Notes under the pieces: model-generated
Database searches by the model: none
The model's input: the letters and a program-made list of their open reading frames with translations, nothing else
Told to the model about the DNA's origin: nothing
Assembly: GCF_000761245.1 (NCBI RefSeq)
Contig: NZ_AWOR01000032.1
Coordinates: forward strand, 112,612 to 176,611
Length of the DNA: 64,000 nt
From: Comamonas testosteroni
GTDB taxonomy: Bacteria > Pseudomonadota > Gammaproteobacteria > Burkholderiales > Burkholderiaceae_C
Reading direction: 5' to 3'
Program-made: the position numbers and the translations under genes
Part shown: positions 9,086-17,718 of the stretch, one piece after another
How positions within the stretch are numbered: position 1 is the stretch's first letter
How the letters are laid out: each line of letters begins with the position of its first letter

Positions 9086-11400
9086 CGCACTCCTTTCTTG
9101 CCGCGTGGTGCGGCCGGTTTACGTCGCGCAGCAGCCGCAGCCCGCTGGGGGGCTGCAGGAGTCTGTACCGGAGCCGGCGCCAGCTCCAGAGGTGCCTGGA
9201 TCCGGGGCTGCTGCGCCAGCGCGGCCTGCTCGAACAAGGCCTGCACCTGCTGCAAGGCATGTCTCACGGCCTCATCCTCCGCGCCAGGCTCCTTATCGAT
9301 GGCGGCCATCTGGGTGATGGCCTCGCCGGCCTTGCGGATGGTGTCGGCTGGCGTGCTCTTCAGCAGGCCGGGAATGGCTTCGATGGCGGCGCTGCCGCAT
9401 TGCCTCATCACCAGGGTCTGCTCGCGGATGGCGGCTCGCAGCTCGGCCAGACTCCAGCTCCCAGGTGCTTGCTGCTCCAGCAATTGCGCAGCCAGGTGGT
9501 AGTAGCGCTCGTCCACAGCGCGACGCTGGGACAGCACGCTCAGCAAGCCGCGCAGCGTGGCTTCGAGCACGCCCCCTTGATCCACACTGCTCTCGATCTG
9601 TCGCTGCCTGCCCGCCATCAGTGCCAGATGCTCGGGGGTGGAGCCTGGATGCTGGCGCACTGCTGCGCTCTCGCCATAAGCATGCCCTGCCAGCGCCTGC
9701 ATGAGCGGCAAGCCATAGAGCATGTCGAACCACAAGGCATAGATATGGTCGCGCCGGTCGCGGAAATCATCGAGAGCGCGATCCAGTGCGGCCGAGCACT
9801 GCTGCTGCATGTGCAGCCAGGGATTGGCCTCATCCACGGGCTGGCGATGTTCGCGTATGTATTGGGCGCTGCTGCGTATCAGGCAAGCCAGCGGGTGCTG
9901 GCTGCTCCAGGCCTCGAATTGCAGGCGCATGGGATGCAAGGTCTGCAACCAGTGCGCCGATTGGGAAGTGCTGAGCGCACGCACCCAGGGTTGCCATATG
10001 CTGCGATACAGAGCCAGGTTGATATCGGATACCCGGGCCGCTGCGTCGAAACGGCGATCGGACTCCGGATCGGGCTTGACGATATCGCGCACTTCATCGA
10101 TGCCGCTGGCACGGATGCTCAACAGATAAGGGTCATGGAGCAGCTTTTGCTCCTGCTTCGTGGCATCGTCAACGCTGGCGCGATAGATGCCTGCCGGCAG
10201 CAGATTGATCTGCTCGATGGCACTGGCGAACTTGCGGTGCTGCTTGCTGCCGACGGCGCCCGAAACAAAGATGCCCAGATGCCCGATGCTGTCGTGCGTG
10301 CTGAAGATGATGGTCTGGTCATGAGCGCGCACGTCGTCGTCGCTGGCGTACAAGTCGGTGATCCAGCCCAGAGCCTGGGCCGGCGGCGTGATGTTGTCGC
10401 CATAGGAGCAGAACACGAGGATGGGCGAGCGGATATTGCGCAGATCGATGCGCACCCCGTCCGATGTCAGCAACTGGGCCGTCGACAGCCTGTTGCCTAT
10501 GAACAGATTGTCGACGATGTACTGCATCTCCACATCGTTGAGGAAGACATAGCCGCCCCAGTATTTCTCGAAGTCTATATAGCGCTCAGCTTCGGTGTCG
10601 ACATTCGCATAGACCTTGTACTGCTTGCTCCACAGCGTGTTGGCCGGATCGAGCTGCTCGAAGTTCTGCACCAGATGGGCGCCGTCGAAGCGGCCATTAC
10701 CCAGATCGCTGGCCAGAGCCGTCATCCAGCTGCCCCCGAGAAGCCCGCCCGAATAACGCATGGGATTGTCACCGGCCCAGTACGACAGGGGCGCTCCGGC
10801 AACAATGATGGGCCCGAACAGCTCGGGCCAGACAGCGGCCGTCATCAGGATCTGCCAGCCCGCCTGGCAGTTGCCAATGACCGCAGGCTTGCCCTCACTG
10901 TCGGGGTGAAGCTCGGCCACGCGACGCATGAACGCGGCCTCGGCACGCATCACATCCTCCACCGTCTGACCAGGTACGGGATCAGGCAGAAAGCCGACGA
11001 AGTAGCAAGGGTGACCGGCCTCCAGCGCCGCACCGATCTCGCTATGGGGCTTGAAGCCACCTATGCCCGGGCCATGCCCGGCGCGTGGATCTATCACGAC
11101 GAATGGACGCTTGGCAGGGTCGGCAGGCCGGTCTTCGGACGCCTGAATGCGCACCAGGCCATAGTTGACAGGTCTTGGGAGGTCCAGCCCCGACATCACG
11201 AGTTCCGCGGGGAAATGCAGCACGTTGGGCATCCTGGCCTCACGCTGGGTCCGGTACTGGTCGCCCACCTGCCGCTCGATGTCGGCATACAGCACGGCAC
11301 GTTGAGCGGCATCGACCGCATAGGCCCCGGCGGCTCGCCACCATGCAAAAGGATCAACAGACCCGTTGATCGACGGACCGCCCCCGCTGGGTTTGCTCAT
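9082..11400 (-). CDS. DUF3141 alpha/beta-hydrolase, PHA-synthase-like
   Basis: 772 residues. The N-terminal 400 residues form an alpha/beta-hydrolase fold of the DUF3141 family. A nucleophile elbow GNCQAG puts a cysteine at residue 178, in the same sense as the PHA synthase GxCxG. Candidate triad partners are Asp335 (SYGDNITPP) and His374 (SIGHLG). The conserved opening WWRAAGAYAVDAAQR resembles the N-terminal part of PHA synthases. The C-terminal half is mostly helical and not recognisable by motif, ending in an Ala/Pro/Lys-rich tail. It overlaps the downstream phosphate acyltransferase by 4 bases and lies 183 bases after the phasin gene. A Cys nucleophile suggests acyl transfer rather than simple hydrolysis. 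No substrate is known to me. Confidence 0.85.
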   Translation of the reverse strand: MSKPSGGGPSINGSVDPFAWWRAAGAYAVDAAQRAVLYADIERQVGDQYRTQREARMPNVLHFPAELVMSGLDLPRPVNYGLVRIQASEDRPADPAKRPFVVIDPRAGHGPGIGGFKPHSEIGAALEAGHPCYFVGFLPDPVPGQTVEDVMRAEAAFMRRVAELHPDSEGKPAVIGNCQAGWQILMTAAVWPELFGPIIVAGAPLSYWAGDNPMRYSGGLLGGSWMTALASDLGNGRFDGAHLVQNFEQLDPANTLWSKQYKVYANVDTEAERYIDFEKYWGGYVFLNDVEMQYIVDNLFIGNRLSTAQLLTSDGVRIDLRNIRSPILVFCSYGDNITPPAQALGWITDLYASDDDVRAHDQTIIFSTHDSIGHLGIFVSGAVGSKQHRKFASAIEQINLLPAGIYRASVDDATKQEQKLLHDPYLLSIRASGIDEVRDIVKPDPESDRRFDAAARVSDINLALYRSIWQPWVRALSTSQSAHWLQTLHPMRLQFEAWSSQHPLACLIRSSAQYIREHRQPVDEANPWLHMQQQCSAALDRALDDFRDRRDHIYALWFDMLYGLPLMQALAGHAYGESAAVRQHPGSTPEHLALMAGRQRQIESSVDQGGVLEATLRGLLSVLSQRRAVDERYYHLAAQLLEQQAPGSWSLAELRAAIREQTLVMRQCGSAAIEAIPGLLKSTPADTIRKAGEAITQMAAIDKEPGAEDEAVRHALQQVQALFEQAALAQQPRIQAPLELAPAPVQTPAAPQRAAAAARRKPAAPRGKKGVR

Positions 11401-11583
11401 GTCGTGCTCCCGAAGTCACAATCTTCTTGCTCAAGAAGATTCAAAAACAATAGCTTCCCGCGCTTTATGGATCGCCACAAAACGCCGGAAACATCGGATT
11501 TTTTGCAATGGAGAGCCAGCTGACCAGCCGGCCCGCAGGCGGCAGCGCCGCCATCTTTAGCTGAAGCTGTGCCAGCCTGTTGC

Positions 11584-12057
11584 CTACTTCTGCGCCGCTT
11601 TGCCGCTCTTGGCCTGAGCGGGGTCCTCAGTGGCCGGCGTCCAGGCAGACAGCCATTGCTTGAAGATGTCCTGCAGCGGCAAAGCGGGCAGATTGGGCGC
11701 GCCGTCTGCACGCAGGGCCTCGGCCACAGATTTTTGCCAGGCCTCCAGGGCCTGCTGCAGACCGCTGGCAAAAGCCTGCTGGTTCTTGATCGCGATATCG
11801 CTGGCGCTCTTGGCATCACTCATGCGGTCTTCGAGCCTGCGCATGAGCGCCTCGGCGGGCAGGCTGGCCAGTGATTGCCAGTCTTCGGCACGCAGCAGGC
11901 TTTGCAGCTCCGCCGTGGTTTCACTGATGCCAGCAGCACTGGTCTGCTGCGCGGCTGCCAGCCAGCGATGGCCACTTTCACGCATAAGCTGAGCGATGCG
12001 CAGTTGCAGCTCGGCATTGGCCTTGAACAGATTCAGGGGGGTCGCTTGAATGCTCAT
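11584..12057 (-). CDS. Phasin-family protein
   Basis: 157 residues. The ATG at 12057 has a clear GGGAG site 6-7 bases upstream, so longer readings into the His-rich leader are rejected. The protein is almost wholly amphipathic helix (IQATPLNLFKANAELQLRIAQLM at the start, broken here for description only by its hydrophobic periodicity), with many Ala, Gln and Leu and a short Lys/Ala tail AKSGKAAQK. This is the pattern of phasins, which coat PHA granules and modulate synthase activity. It sits 87 bases downstream of the PHA synthase gene on the same strand, which supports the call. Pfam phasin membership should hold, but sequence identity in the family is low. Confidence 0.78.
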   Translation of the reverse strand: MSIQATPLNLFKANAELQLRIAQLMRESGHRWLAAAQQTSAAGISETTAELQSLLRAEDWQSLASLPAEALMRRLEDRMSDAKSASDIAIKNQQAFASGLQQALEAWQKSVAEALRADGAPNLPALPLQDIFKQWLSAWTPATEDPAQAKSGKAAQK

Positions 12058-12144
12058 ATCGTTCTCCCTATGGTGATGGTGGTGCCTATCGAGAGGCTGG
12101 CAGACCGTCCGGCATATCACCGTGACCAAACGGCTTTTGAAAAC

Positions 12145-13848
12145 TCAATGCCCGAGCACGTACTGACCCGGAGCGTCATACAAGGGCCCGACGCCAGTGC
12201 CGCCCATGCGCGGCGGAGCTATCGGTGTGCCGGATCTGTTTTTGAGCCACTCGTCCCATGCCGGCCACCAGGAGCCTTGGCGCTGCTCGGCCTCTTGCTG
12301 CCACTGCTGGGCGACAATGTCCTGAGCGCCGACAGAGCGCGTGAGCAACTGGTAGCGGCGTCGCGGATGGCCGGGCTCGCTGACAATACCGGCGTTGTGG
12401 CCGCCACTCGTCAGCACAAAGGTGATTTCAGCCGCAGTGTGGTGGTGCAGCTTGAATACCGATTGCCAAGGCGCTACATGATCGGTGAGCGTTCCCACAC
12501 AGAAGATGGGCACTTGCAGATTGAGGAGCGAGACCGGCTTGCCATCGACCGGATAGCGGCTTTCACTGAGATCGTTATTCAGAAACAGACGGCGCAGGTA
12601 TTGCGAGTGCATCCTGGCTGGCATGCGCGTGGCGTCGGCATTCCAGGCCATGAGATCGCTCATCGGTGCCCGCTCGCCCAGCAGGTATTGATCGACCATG
12701 CGCGACCACAGCAGATCATGGGAGCGCAGCATCAGGAACGCGCCTGCCATCTGATCGGCACGCAGATAGCCTTGCTGGGCCATCTGGGCCTCAAGCAGGC
12801 TGATCTGCGCTTCGTCGATGAACAGAGCCAGCTCGCCCGGTTCGGTGAAATCGGTCTGCGCGGCCAGCAAGGTCATCGATGCCAGACGCTCGTCTCCATC
12901 GCGCGCCATCGCGGCGGCTGCAATGGCCAGCAAGGTTCCCCCCAGACAATAGCCTGCAGCATGCACCTTCTGCCCCGGGACGATGGCCGTGACGGCATCC
13001 AGTGCAGCACGCCAGCCCAGCTCGACATAGTCGTCCATGCCCAGATCTCGATCTGCGGCATCGGGGTTCTTCCAGGAGACGCAGAACACCGTATGCCCCT
13101 GATCGAGCAGATACTTGATCAGCGAATTGTGTGGCGAAAGATCCAGGATGTAGTACTTCATGATCCAGGCCGGCATGATCAATACCGGCTCGGGATGGAC
13201 CTTGTCGGTGGTCGGTGCGTACTGGATCAGCTCCATCAGCTGGTTGCGCAGCACCACCTTGCCAGCTGTGACGGCCACATCGCGCCCCACCTGAAACCCC
13301 TCGCAGCCCGCAGGCAGCTTGTTTGTGAGCTGCGCATGCACATCTTCCATCAGGTACTGGAAGCCACGCACCAGATTCGCCCCCCCCTCTTTGGCGGTAC
13401 GTTCCAGAACTATCGGGTTGGTGGCAAAAAAGTTCGCGGGCGAAAGCATATCCAGCCACTGCCTGCCCCAGAACCCGACCAGACGCTCGTGATGCTTTTC
13501 AACACCGGCAACGCCTTGGCTGGCAGCCTGCCACCAGCGCTGCTGGGCGACAAATCCCGCACTCATGACCGTGAACGGCCATTGCTTCCATTCAGGAGCC
13601 TGAAAGAGACGCTCCGCCTCCTGAGGCTGTGGCCCGCCATAACAAAGCCTGACCCATTCCTCCAGCGCCAGCCTTGCCAGATCCAGACGCTTTGCCGGGC
13701 TGATGGCAAGATTGCCGGCCCAATCCATCCAGGCCTGCCATTGGGACTCGGGAGAAACCGACAGCCACTGCTGCGCCCACATCGCACGCACAGCTTGATC
13801 AAGCTGCTGGCTGGAACTGAACTGAGCTTCGGCCTTGCGGTCAACCAT
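12145..13848 (-). CDS. phaC: Poly(3-hydroxyalkanoate) synthase family protein
   Basis: 567 residues from ATG 13848, which has AAGGGG 6 bases upstream. Polymerises hydroxyacyl-CoA into PHA on the granule surface. The lipase-like box is GYCLGG, with catalytic Cys301; Asp456 (LTDHVAP) and His484 (SGGHNAG) complete the triad. The N-terminal 200 residues carry the usual class I features (WMDWAGNLAIS, NPIVLERTAKEGG, NLVRGFQYLMEDV). Length fits class I synthases. No phaA or phaB is nearby, so this may be a second synthase of the genome rather than that of a phaCAB operon. It leads a same-strand group with phasin, DUF3141 protein, phosphate acyltransferase and acetate kinase. Confidence 0.92.
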   Translation of the reverse strand: MVDRKAEAQFSSSQQLDQAVRAMWAQQWLSVSPESQWQAWMDWAGNLAISPAKRLDLARLALEEWVRLCYGGPQPQEAERLFQAPEWKQWPFTVMSAGFVAQQRWWQAASQGVAGVEKHHERLVGFWGRQWLDMLSPANFFATNPIVLERTAKEGGANLVRGFQYLMEDVHAQLTNKLPAGCEGFQVGRDVAVTAGKVVLRNQLMELIQYAPTTDKVHPEPVLIMPAWIMKYYILDLSPHNSLIKYLLDQGHTVFCVSWKNPDAADRDLGMDDYVELGWRAALDAVTAIVPGQKVHAAGYCLGGTLLAIAAAAMARDGDERLASMTLLAAQTDFTEPGELALFIDEAQISLLEAQMAQQGYLRADQMAGAFLMLRSHDLLWSRMVDQYLLGERAPMSDLMAWNADATRMPARMHSQYLRRLFLNNDLSESRYPVDGKPVSLLNLQVPIFCVGTLTDHVAPWQSVFKLHHHTAAEITFVLTSGGHNAGIVSEPGHPRRRYQLLTRSVGAQDIVAQQWQQEAEQRQGSWWPAWDEWLKNRSGTPIAPPRMGGTGVGPLYDAPGQYVLGH

Positions 13849-14204
13849 AGCGGCCCCTTTTTGCTGCATGGCAATAACGCAACATCTTATGCGCTGCAGA
13901 AATTGTTGCATAGTCACGAACTGCCGGGAGTTGAGCCACATCAAGCTCCCGCAGCCGGAAGCGATCCGGCATGCGGCAGCTGGCCCCAAATACCGGGCTG
14001 CTGCAGCTAAAAGAACTCTGCAGCCTTGCCTGGATCAGGCCTGCCACCGAAGCTATTGGCCATGATTTGCAAGCTGAACGCACACCACCGCCTGCCGACG
14101 CGAGCGGCGCAGTTTTCTCATTGTGTGCAATAATGGAGAGCTTTTATGCGGAAAGTACACCGGACAGGCTGGTGCGGCTCCCGCACTTGACCAAAGGAAA
14201 GATC
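13849..14204. other. 356-bp divergent intergenic region, phaC / rpmE2
   Basis: No reading frame with family support on either strand. It must hold the promoters of the leftward PHA cluster and the rightward L31 gene. The only marks I can point to are the purine-rich ribosome sites at each end (AAGGGG for phaC, AAAGGAAAG for rpmE2). I do not see a convincing -35/-10 pair, and no repeat is evident. Confidence 0.6.
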
Positions 14205-14450
14205 ATGAAAGAAGGCATTCACCCCAATTACCGCGAAGTTCTGTTCGTTGACATGTCCAACGGCTTCAAGTTCGTGACACGTTCTTGCGTTTCCACCAAG
14301 GAAACCGAAAACTTCGAAGGTAAAGAGTACCCTCTGTTCAAGCTGGATACCACTTCTGAATCGCACCCCTTCTACACTGGCACACAAAAGTCGGTGGACA
14401 ACATGGGTGGCCGCGTGGAGAAGTTCCGCAACCGCTTCGGCAAGAAGTAA
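14205..14450 (+). CDS. rpmE2: 50S ribosomal protein L31 type B
   Basis: 81 residues, start ATG at 14205 with AAAGGAAAG upstream; longer frames into the 5' region are not supported. Opens with [16 protein letters not shown] and includes the type B segment SHPFYTGTQ, ending RFGKK. It lacks the CxxC zinc pair of type A L31, so it is the zinc-independent paralogue, which in many bacteria replaces the zinc form when zinc is scarce. No Zur box was identified upstream. Stand-alone gene with its own terminator. Confidence 0.96.
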   Translation: MKEGIHPNYREVLFVDMSNGFKFVTRSCVSTKETENFEGKEYPLFKLDTTSESHPFYTGTQKSVDNMGGRVEKFRNRFGKK

Positions 14451-14467
14451 ATCTTACTTTTTTGCTG

Positions 14468-14505
14468 AAAAGGCAGCTCGGGCAACCGTGCTGCCTTTTC
14501 TTTTT
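14468..14505 (+). terminator. Rho-independent terminator after rpmE2
   Basis: Stem AAAAGGCAGC pairs with GCTGCCTTTT around an ~12-base loop, followed by CTTTTT. It lies 17 bases past the L31 stop. Confidence 0.85.
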
Positions 14506-14623
14506 GGGAGCTGACCCGCAGTATCCCAATGCTCCTATCATCGGAGCACCGAGCGCTCCGAACCCGGTCGCTCCCGCCTGATCAGGCCGTGCAGATACGC
14601 ACCGCCGCTACCGGATTGATTGC

Positions 14624-16348
14624 GTGAACCAGCCCACACCTGCCATCGTTGCCCAAAGCGCCGTGCGCCGACTGCCGCGCTGGGCCCTGCTTTTGCTGTG
14701 CCTGGCCTATGTGATTCCCGGCTTTGTCATGCGCGGCCCCTGGCGCTCCAACGATATGGAGGCCTTTGGCTATATGCGCGAGCTGGCGCAGGGTCATACC
14801 GACTGGCTGTCCCCCACGCTTTCGGGTCTGGCTCCCAGCATGGACGGCCTGCTGCCCTACTGGCTGGGTGCCTTGTCGCTGCTGGGCTTCGAGTGGCTGC
14901 TCGGCGCTGAAATGGCGGCGCGCCTGCCGTTCATCGCCTTGCTGATCGTGACCCTGGGAGCCACCTGGTGGGGCGCTTACTACCTTGCACGCACGCCCGG
15001 TGCGCAGCCCGTGGCCTTTGCCTTTGGAGGGGAAGCCCAGCTGATCGACTATGCCCGCGCCATGGCCGATGCTGCCTTGCTGGCCCTGGTTGCCTGCCTG
15101 GGCCTGGCCCAGCTCTCGCATGAAACCACCAGCTATGTCACGCAGCTGGGCTGCACGGCGCTGCTGTTTTTTGCAGCTGCGGCAATGGCCTATCATCCCT
15201 GGAAGTCAGCTGCGGCACTGCTATTCGGCCTGCTGGGATTGGCCCTGAGCGGCGCCCCCACTCTTTCCGTGCTGTTCGGACTTGGCGGCAGCGTGATCGC
15301 CTTCACCCAGCGCAGCTGGGGCGACAATCCCGGCCGCGCCCACCGCCAGGCCCGCATCTGGGCCGCAGCCTGGCTGGCCGCCACGGTACTGGCAGCCAGC
15401 CTGACCACGACCCTGGATCAGTGGGTCTGGCATCTGGTGGACTCGTTCAAGGACTGGGATGCCCTGCTGCAACTGCTGCTGTGGTTCTGCTGGCCCGCCT
15501 GGCCCCTGGCCTTGTGGACGCTGTGGGTCTGGCGCCGGCAGATTGCACACCCCGGCCACAACCCGCATCTGTCCATCGCCCTGCTGTTTGCCACTGTCCC
15601 TGTGGCGGCCTGCCTGAGCAGCACCCCGGCCGATCGGGCGCTGCTGCTGGGGCTTCCCGCCATCGCCACCCTGGCCGCCTTCGCCCTGCCCACTTTCCGC
15701 CGCAGCATCAGCGCACTGATCGACTGGTTCACGTTGCTGTTCTTTACAGCATCCGCGATTGCCATCTGGGTGGTCTGGCTGGCGTTCCAGACCGGATTTC
15801 CACCCAAGATCGCTGCCAATATTGCGCGCCTCGCTCCTCAATTCGAAGCAAACATCTCCTGGCCCACGGTCATCGTGGCGCTAATCGCGACTGCCGGCTG
15901 GTTTGTACTGGTGATCTGGCGCACCTCGCGCAATCGCGCAGCCATCTGGAAGAGCCTGGTGCTCCCGGCCGGCGGCGCCACACTGAGCTGGGTGCTGCTG
16001 TCCACTCTCTGGATGGAGCCGCTGGATCATGCTCGCAGCTATCAATTCCAGATGACACAGCTGGGCGGCGAACTCAAGCACAACGGCGCCACAAGCTGCG
16101 TGCTGACCTACGGCCTGGGCCGTTCGCAAATTGCTGCCGTGCGCTACTACACCCACGTGGATACGGCACTATTGCGCCGCAGCAATCCCCGCGACTGCGG
16201 CTGGGCACTGGTCGACGCAGACCGCTGGGCGGGCGATCACAATCGCAAACTGCGCCAAGGCTGGAATGAAGTCAGCCGCATCACCCGTCTGGCGGGCCAA
16301 AAGGAAGTCCTGGTACTGCTCAAGTACACCGACCCCAAAGCCCCATGA
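14624..16348 (+). CDS. Multi-pass membrane glycosyltransferase-like protein (GT39/ArnT-like N-terminus)
   Basis: 574 residues, GTG start at 14624. About ten to twelve hydrophobic segments. The first loop after helix 1 holds RGPWRSNDMEAFGYM, resembling the acidic, substrate-binding loop of C-type glycosyltransferases such as ArnT (WKTDD-like). A soluble C-terminal domain of ~110 residues follows the last helix. These enzymes move sugars from lipid carriers in the periplasm, but donor and acceptor cannot be told here. The stop overlaps the start of the MATE exporter by 4 bases (ATGA), so the two are translationally coupled and probably work together. A plain hypothetical membrane protein is the conservative alternative. 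Confidence 0.7.
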   Translation: MNQPTPAIVAQSAVRRLPRWALLLLCLAYVIPGFVMRGPWRSNDMEAFGYMRELAQGHTDWLSPTLSGLAPSMDGLLPYWLGALSLLGFEWLLGAEMAARLPFIALLIVTLGATWWGAYYLARTPGAQPVAFAFGGEAQLIDYARAMADAALLALVACLGLAQLSHETTSYVTQLGCTALLFFAAAAMAYHPWKSAAALLFGLLGLALSGAPTLSVLFGLGGSVIAFTQRSWGDNPGRAHRQARIWAAAWLAATVLAASLTTTLDQWVWHLVDSFKDWDALLQLLLWFCWPAWPLALWTLWVWRRQIAHPGHNPHLSIALLFATVPVAACLSSTPADRALLLGLPAIATLAAFALPTFRRSISALIDWFTLLFFTASAIAIWVVWLAFQTGFPPKIAANIARLAPQFEANISWPTVIVALIATAGWFVLVIWRTSRNRAAIWKSLVLPAGGATLSWVLLSTLWMEPLDHARSYQFQMTQLGGELKHNGATSCVLTYGLGRSQIAAVRYYTHVDTALLRRSNPRDCGWALVDADRWAGDHNRKLRQGWNEVSRITRLAGQKEVLVLLKYTDPKAP

Positions 16349-17718
16349 AGGGCGAATTGCAGTACATAGGCCGACATGCAGGCACCGTGCTGGCCGGGCA
16401 GCTGGCCGTCATGGCCTTTGGCACCACCGATACCATCGTGGCCAGCCGCTACTCCAACGATGCCGTGGCCGCCCTCTCCGTAGGGTCGGCCATTTTCATC
16501 AGTGTCTATGCCTCGCTGATGGGCATTTTTCAGGCTCTGCTGCCCTTGTGGTCCGAACAGCGGGGGGCCGGTCAGGTCCAGGCAATCGGCCATTCGCTGC
16601 GCCAGTCCATGTATCTGTGTGCGCTGGCCTGCGTGCTTGGCATGGCGGTGCTGCTCATGCCCGACGCACTGCTGCGCTGGACCGATGTGCCCGACGCGCT
16701 GCAGCTGGAGGTCAAGCGCTATCTCGCCGTACTGGCCTGGGGCTTGCCACCGGCGCTGCTGTTTCGCATCTTCAGCGCGCTCAACCAGGCGCTCGGCCAC
16801 CCCAAGCTGGTCACCTGGCTGCAACTGGTCTCGCTGCTGATCAAGATCCCCTTGTCCATCTGGTTCACCTTTGGTGGACTCGGCCTTGCCCCCTTGGGAG
16901 CAGTGGGCTGCGCACTGGCCACGCTGCTGGTCAACTACACCATGTTTGCCGTGGCCCTGTGGCTGATGCGCACCCAGGATTTCTATGCTCCGCTGGCGCT
17001 TTGGCAAAGGCTGGAGCGCCCAGACTGGCTGCAACTGGGCCGTTTCTGCCGCCTTGGCATCCCTGCAGGCCTGGCCATTTTGGTGGAAGTCACCTCCTTC
17101 ACCCTCATGGCCCTGTATGTGGCAAGACAGGGCTCGCTCTCGTCTGCCAGCCACCAGATCGCCGCCAATCTGGCCGCCATCTGCTATATGGTGCCGCTGT
17201 CTCTGGCCATTGCCACCAGCGCCCGCGTCAGCTACTGGCGCGGCGCCGGTGATGAAGCCCAGGCCAGCACGCTGATTCAGCAGTGTTTCAAGCTTGCTTT
17301 GCTCATCGGCATTGCGACAGCAGCCACGCTTTTAATCGCTCGCACCTGGATTGCAGACATCTACACCGACTCCCCGCAGGTGCTGGCCATGACGTCCTGG
17401 CTGCTGATCTGCGTGGCCGCCTACCATGTGGCCGACTGCGTGCAGACCTATTGCATTTTCGTGCTGCGCTGCTATCGCGTGACCGTGGCGCCTTTGGTGA
17501 TCTATTGCCTGCTGCTGTGGGGCGGCGGCCTGGGTCTTGGCTATTGGCTGACCTACCGATGGCAGGGCGCCGAAGGCTGGCGGGACTGGCAGGCCACGCC
17601 CATGCCCTTGTGGGTTTGCAGCGCGGCAGCCCTTTTTGTCACGGCCATGGCCTTCAGCAGCATTTTGCACAGAGCCATACGACCTCTAAAGCCGCAGGCC
17701 CGGCCCAGGACCGCCTAA
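16345..17718 (+). CDS. MATE family exporter
   Basis: 457 residues with twelve predicted helices in two similar halves, as in NorM/DinF-type MATE transporters. The early AGQLAVMAFGTTDTIVASRYS stretch and LNQALGHPKLVTWLQL are typical. It would exchange Na+ or H+ for an organic cation or other solute in the inner membrane. ATG at 16345 overlaps the previous stop. Its own stop overlaps the convergent phoR stop by three bases, so there is no room for a terminator between the two. Coupling to a lipid-sugar-like transferase gene raises the possibility of a lipid or saccharide substrate (inference). Confidence 0.88.
   Translation: MKGELQYIGRHAGTVLAGQLAVMAFGTTDTIVASRYSNDAVAALSVGSAIFISVYASLMGIFQALLPLWSEQRGAGQVQAIGHSLRQSMYLCALACVLGMAVLLMPDALLRWTDVPDALQLEVKRYLAVLAWGLPPALLFRIFSALNQALGHPKLVTWLQLVSLLIKIPLSIWFTFGGLGLAPLGAVGCALATLLVNYTMFAVALWLMRTQDFYAPLALWQRLERPDWLQLGRFCRLGIPAGLAILVEVTSFTLMALYVARQGSLSSASHQIAANLAAICYMVPLSLAIATSARVSYWRGAGDEAQASTLIQQCFKLALLIGIATAATLLIARTWIADIYTDSPQVLAMTSWLLICVAAYHVADCVQTYCIFVLRCYRVTVAPLVIYCLLLWGGGLGLGYWLTYRWQGAEGWRDWQATPMPLWVCSAAALFVTAMAFSSILHRAIRPLKPQARPRTA

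Noticed and set aside
11430..11520. Possible fifth copy of the palindromic repeat (AATAGCTTCCCGCGCTTTATGG ...)
   Set aside because: Only one end resembles the family; the right end and the inner blocks do not align.
9259..11523. A 754-residue frame antisense to the DUF3141 gene
   Set aside because: Low-complexity composition and no domain; the sense strand has a complete hydrolase with triad and coupled neighbours.
11875..14010. A 711-residue frame antisense to phaC
   Set aside because: PhaC on the other strand has catalytic motifs and a good ribosome site; the antisense protein has none.
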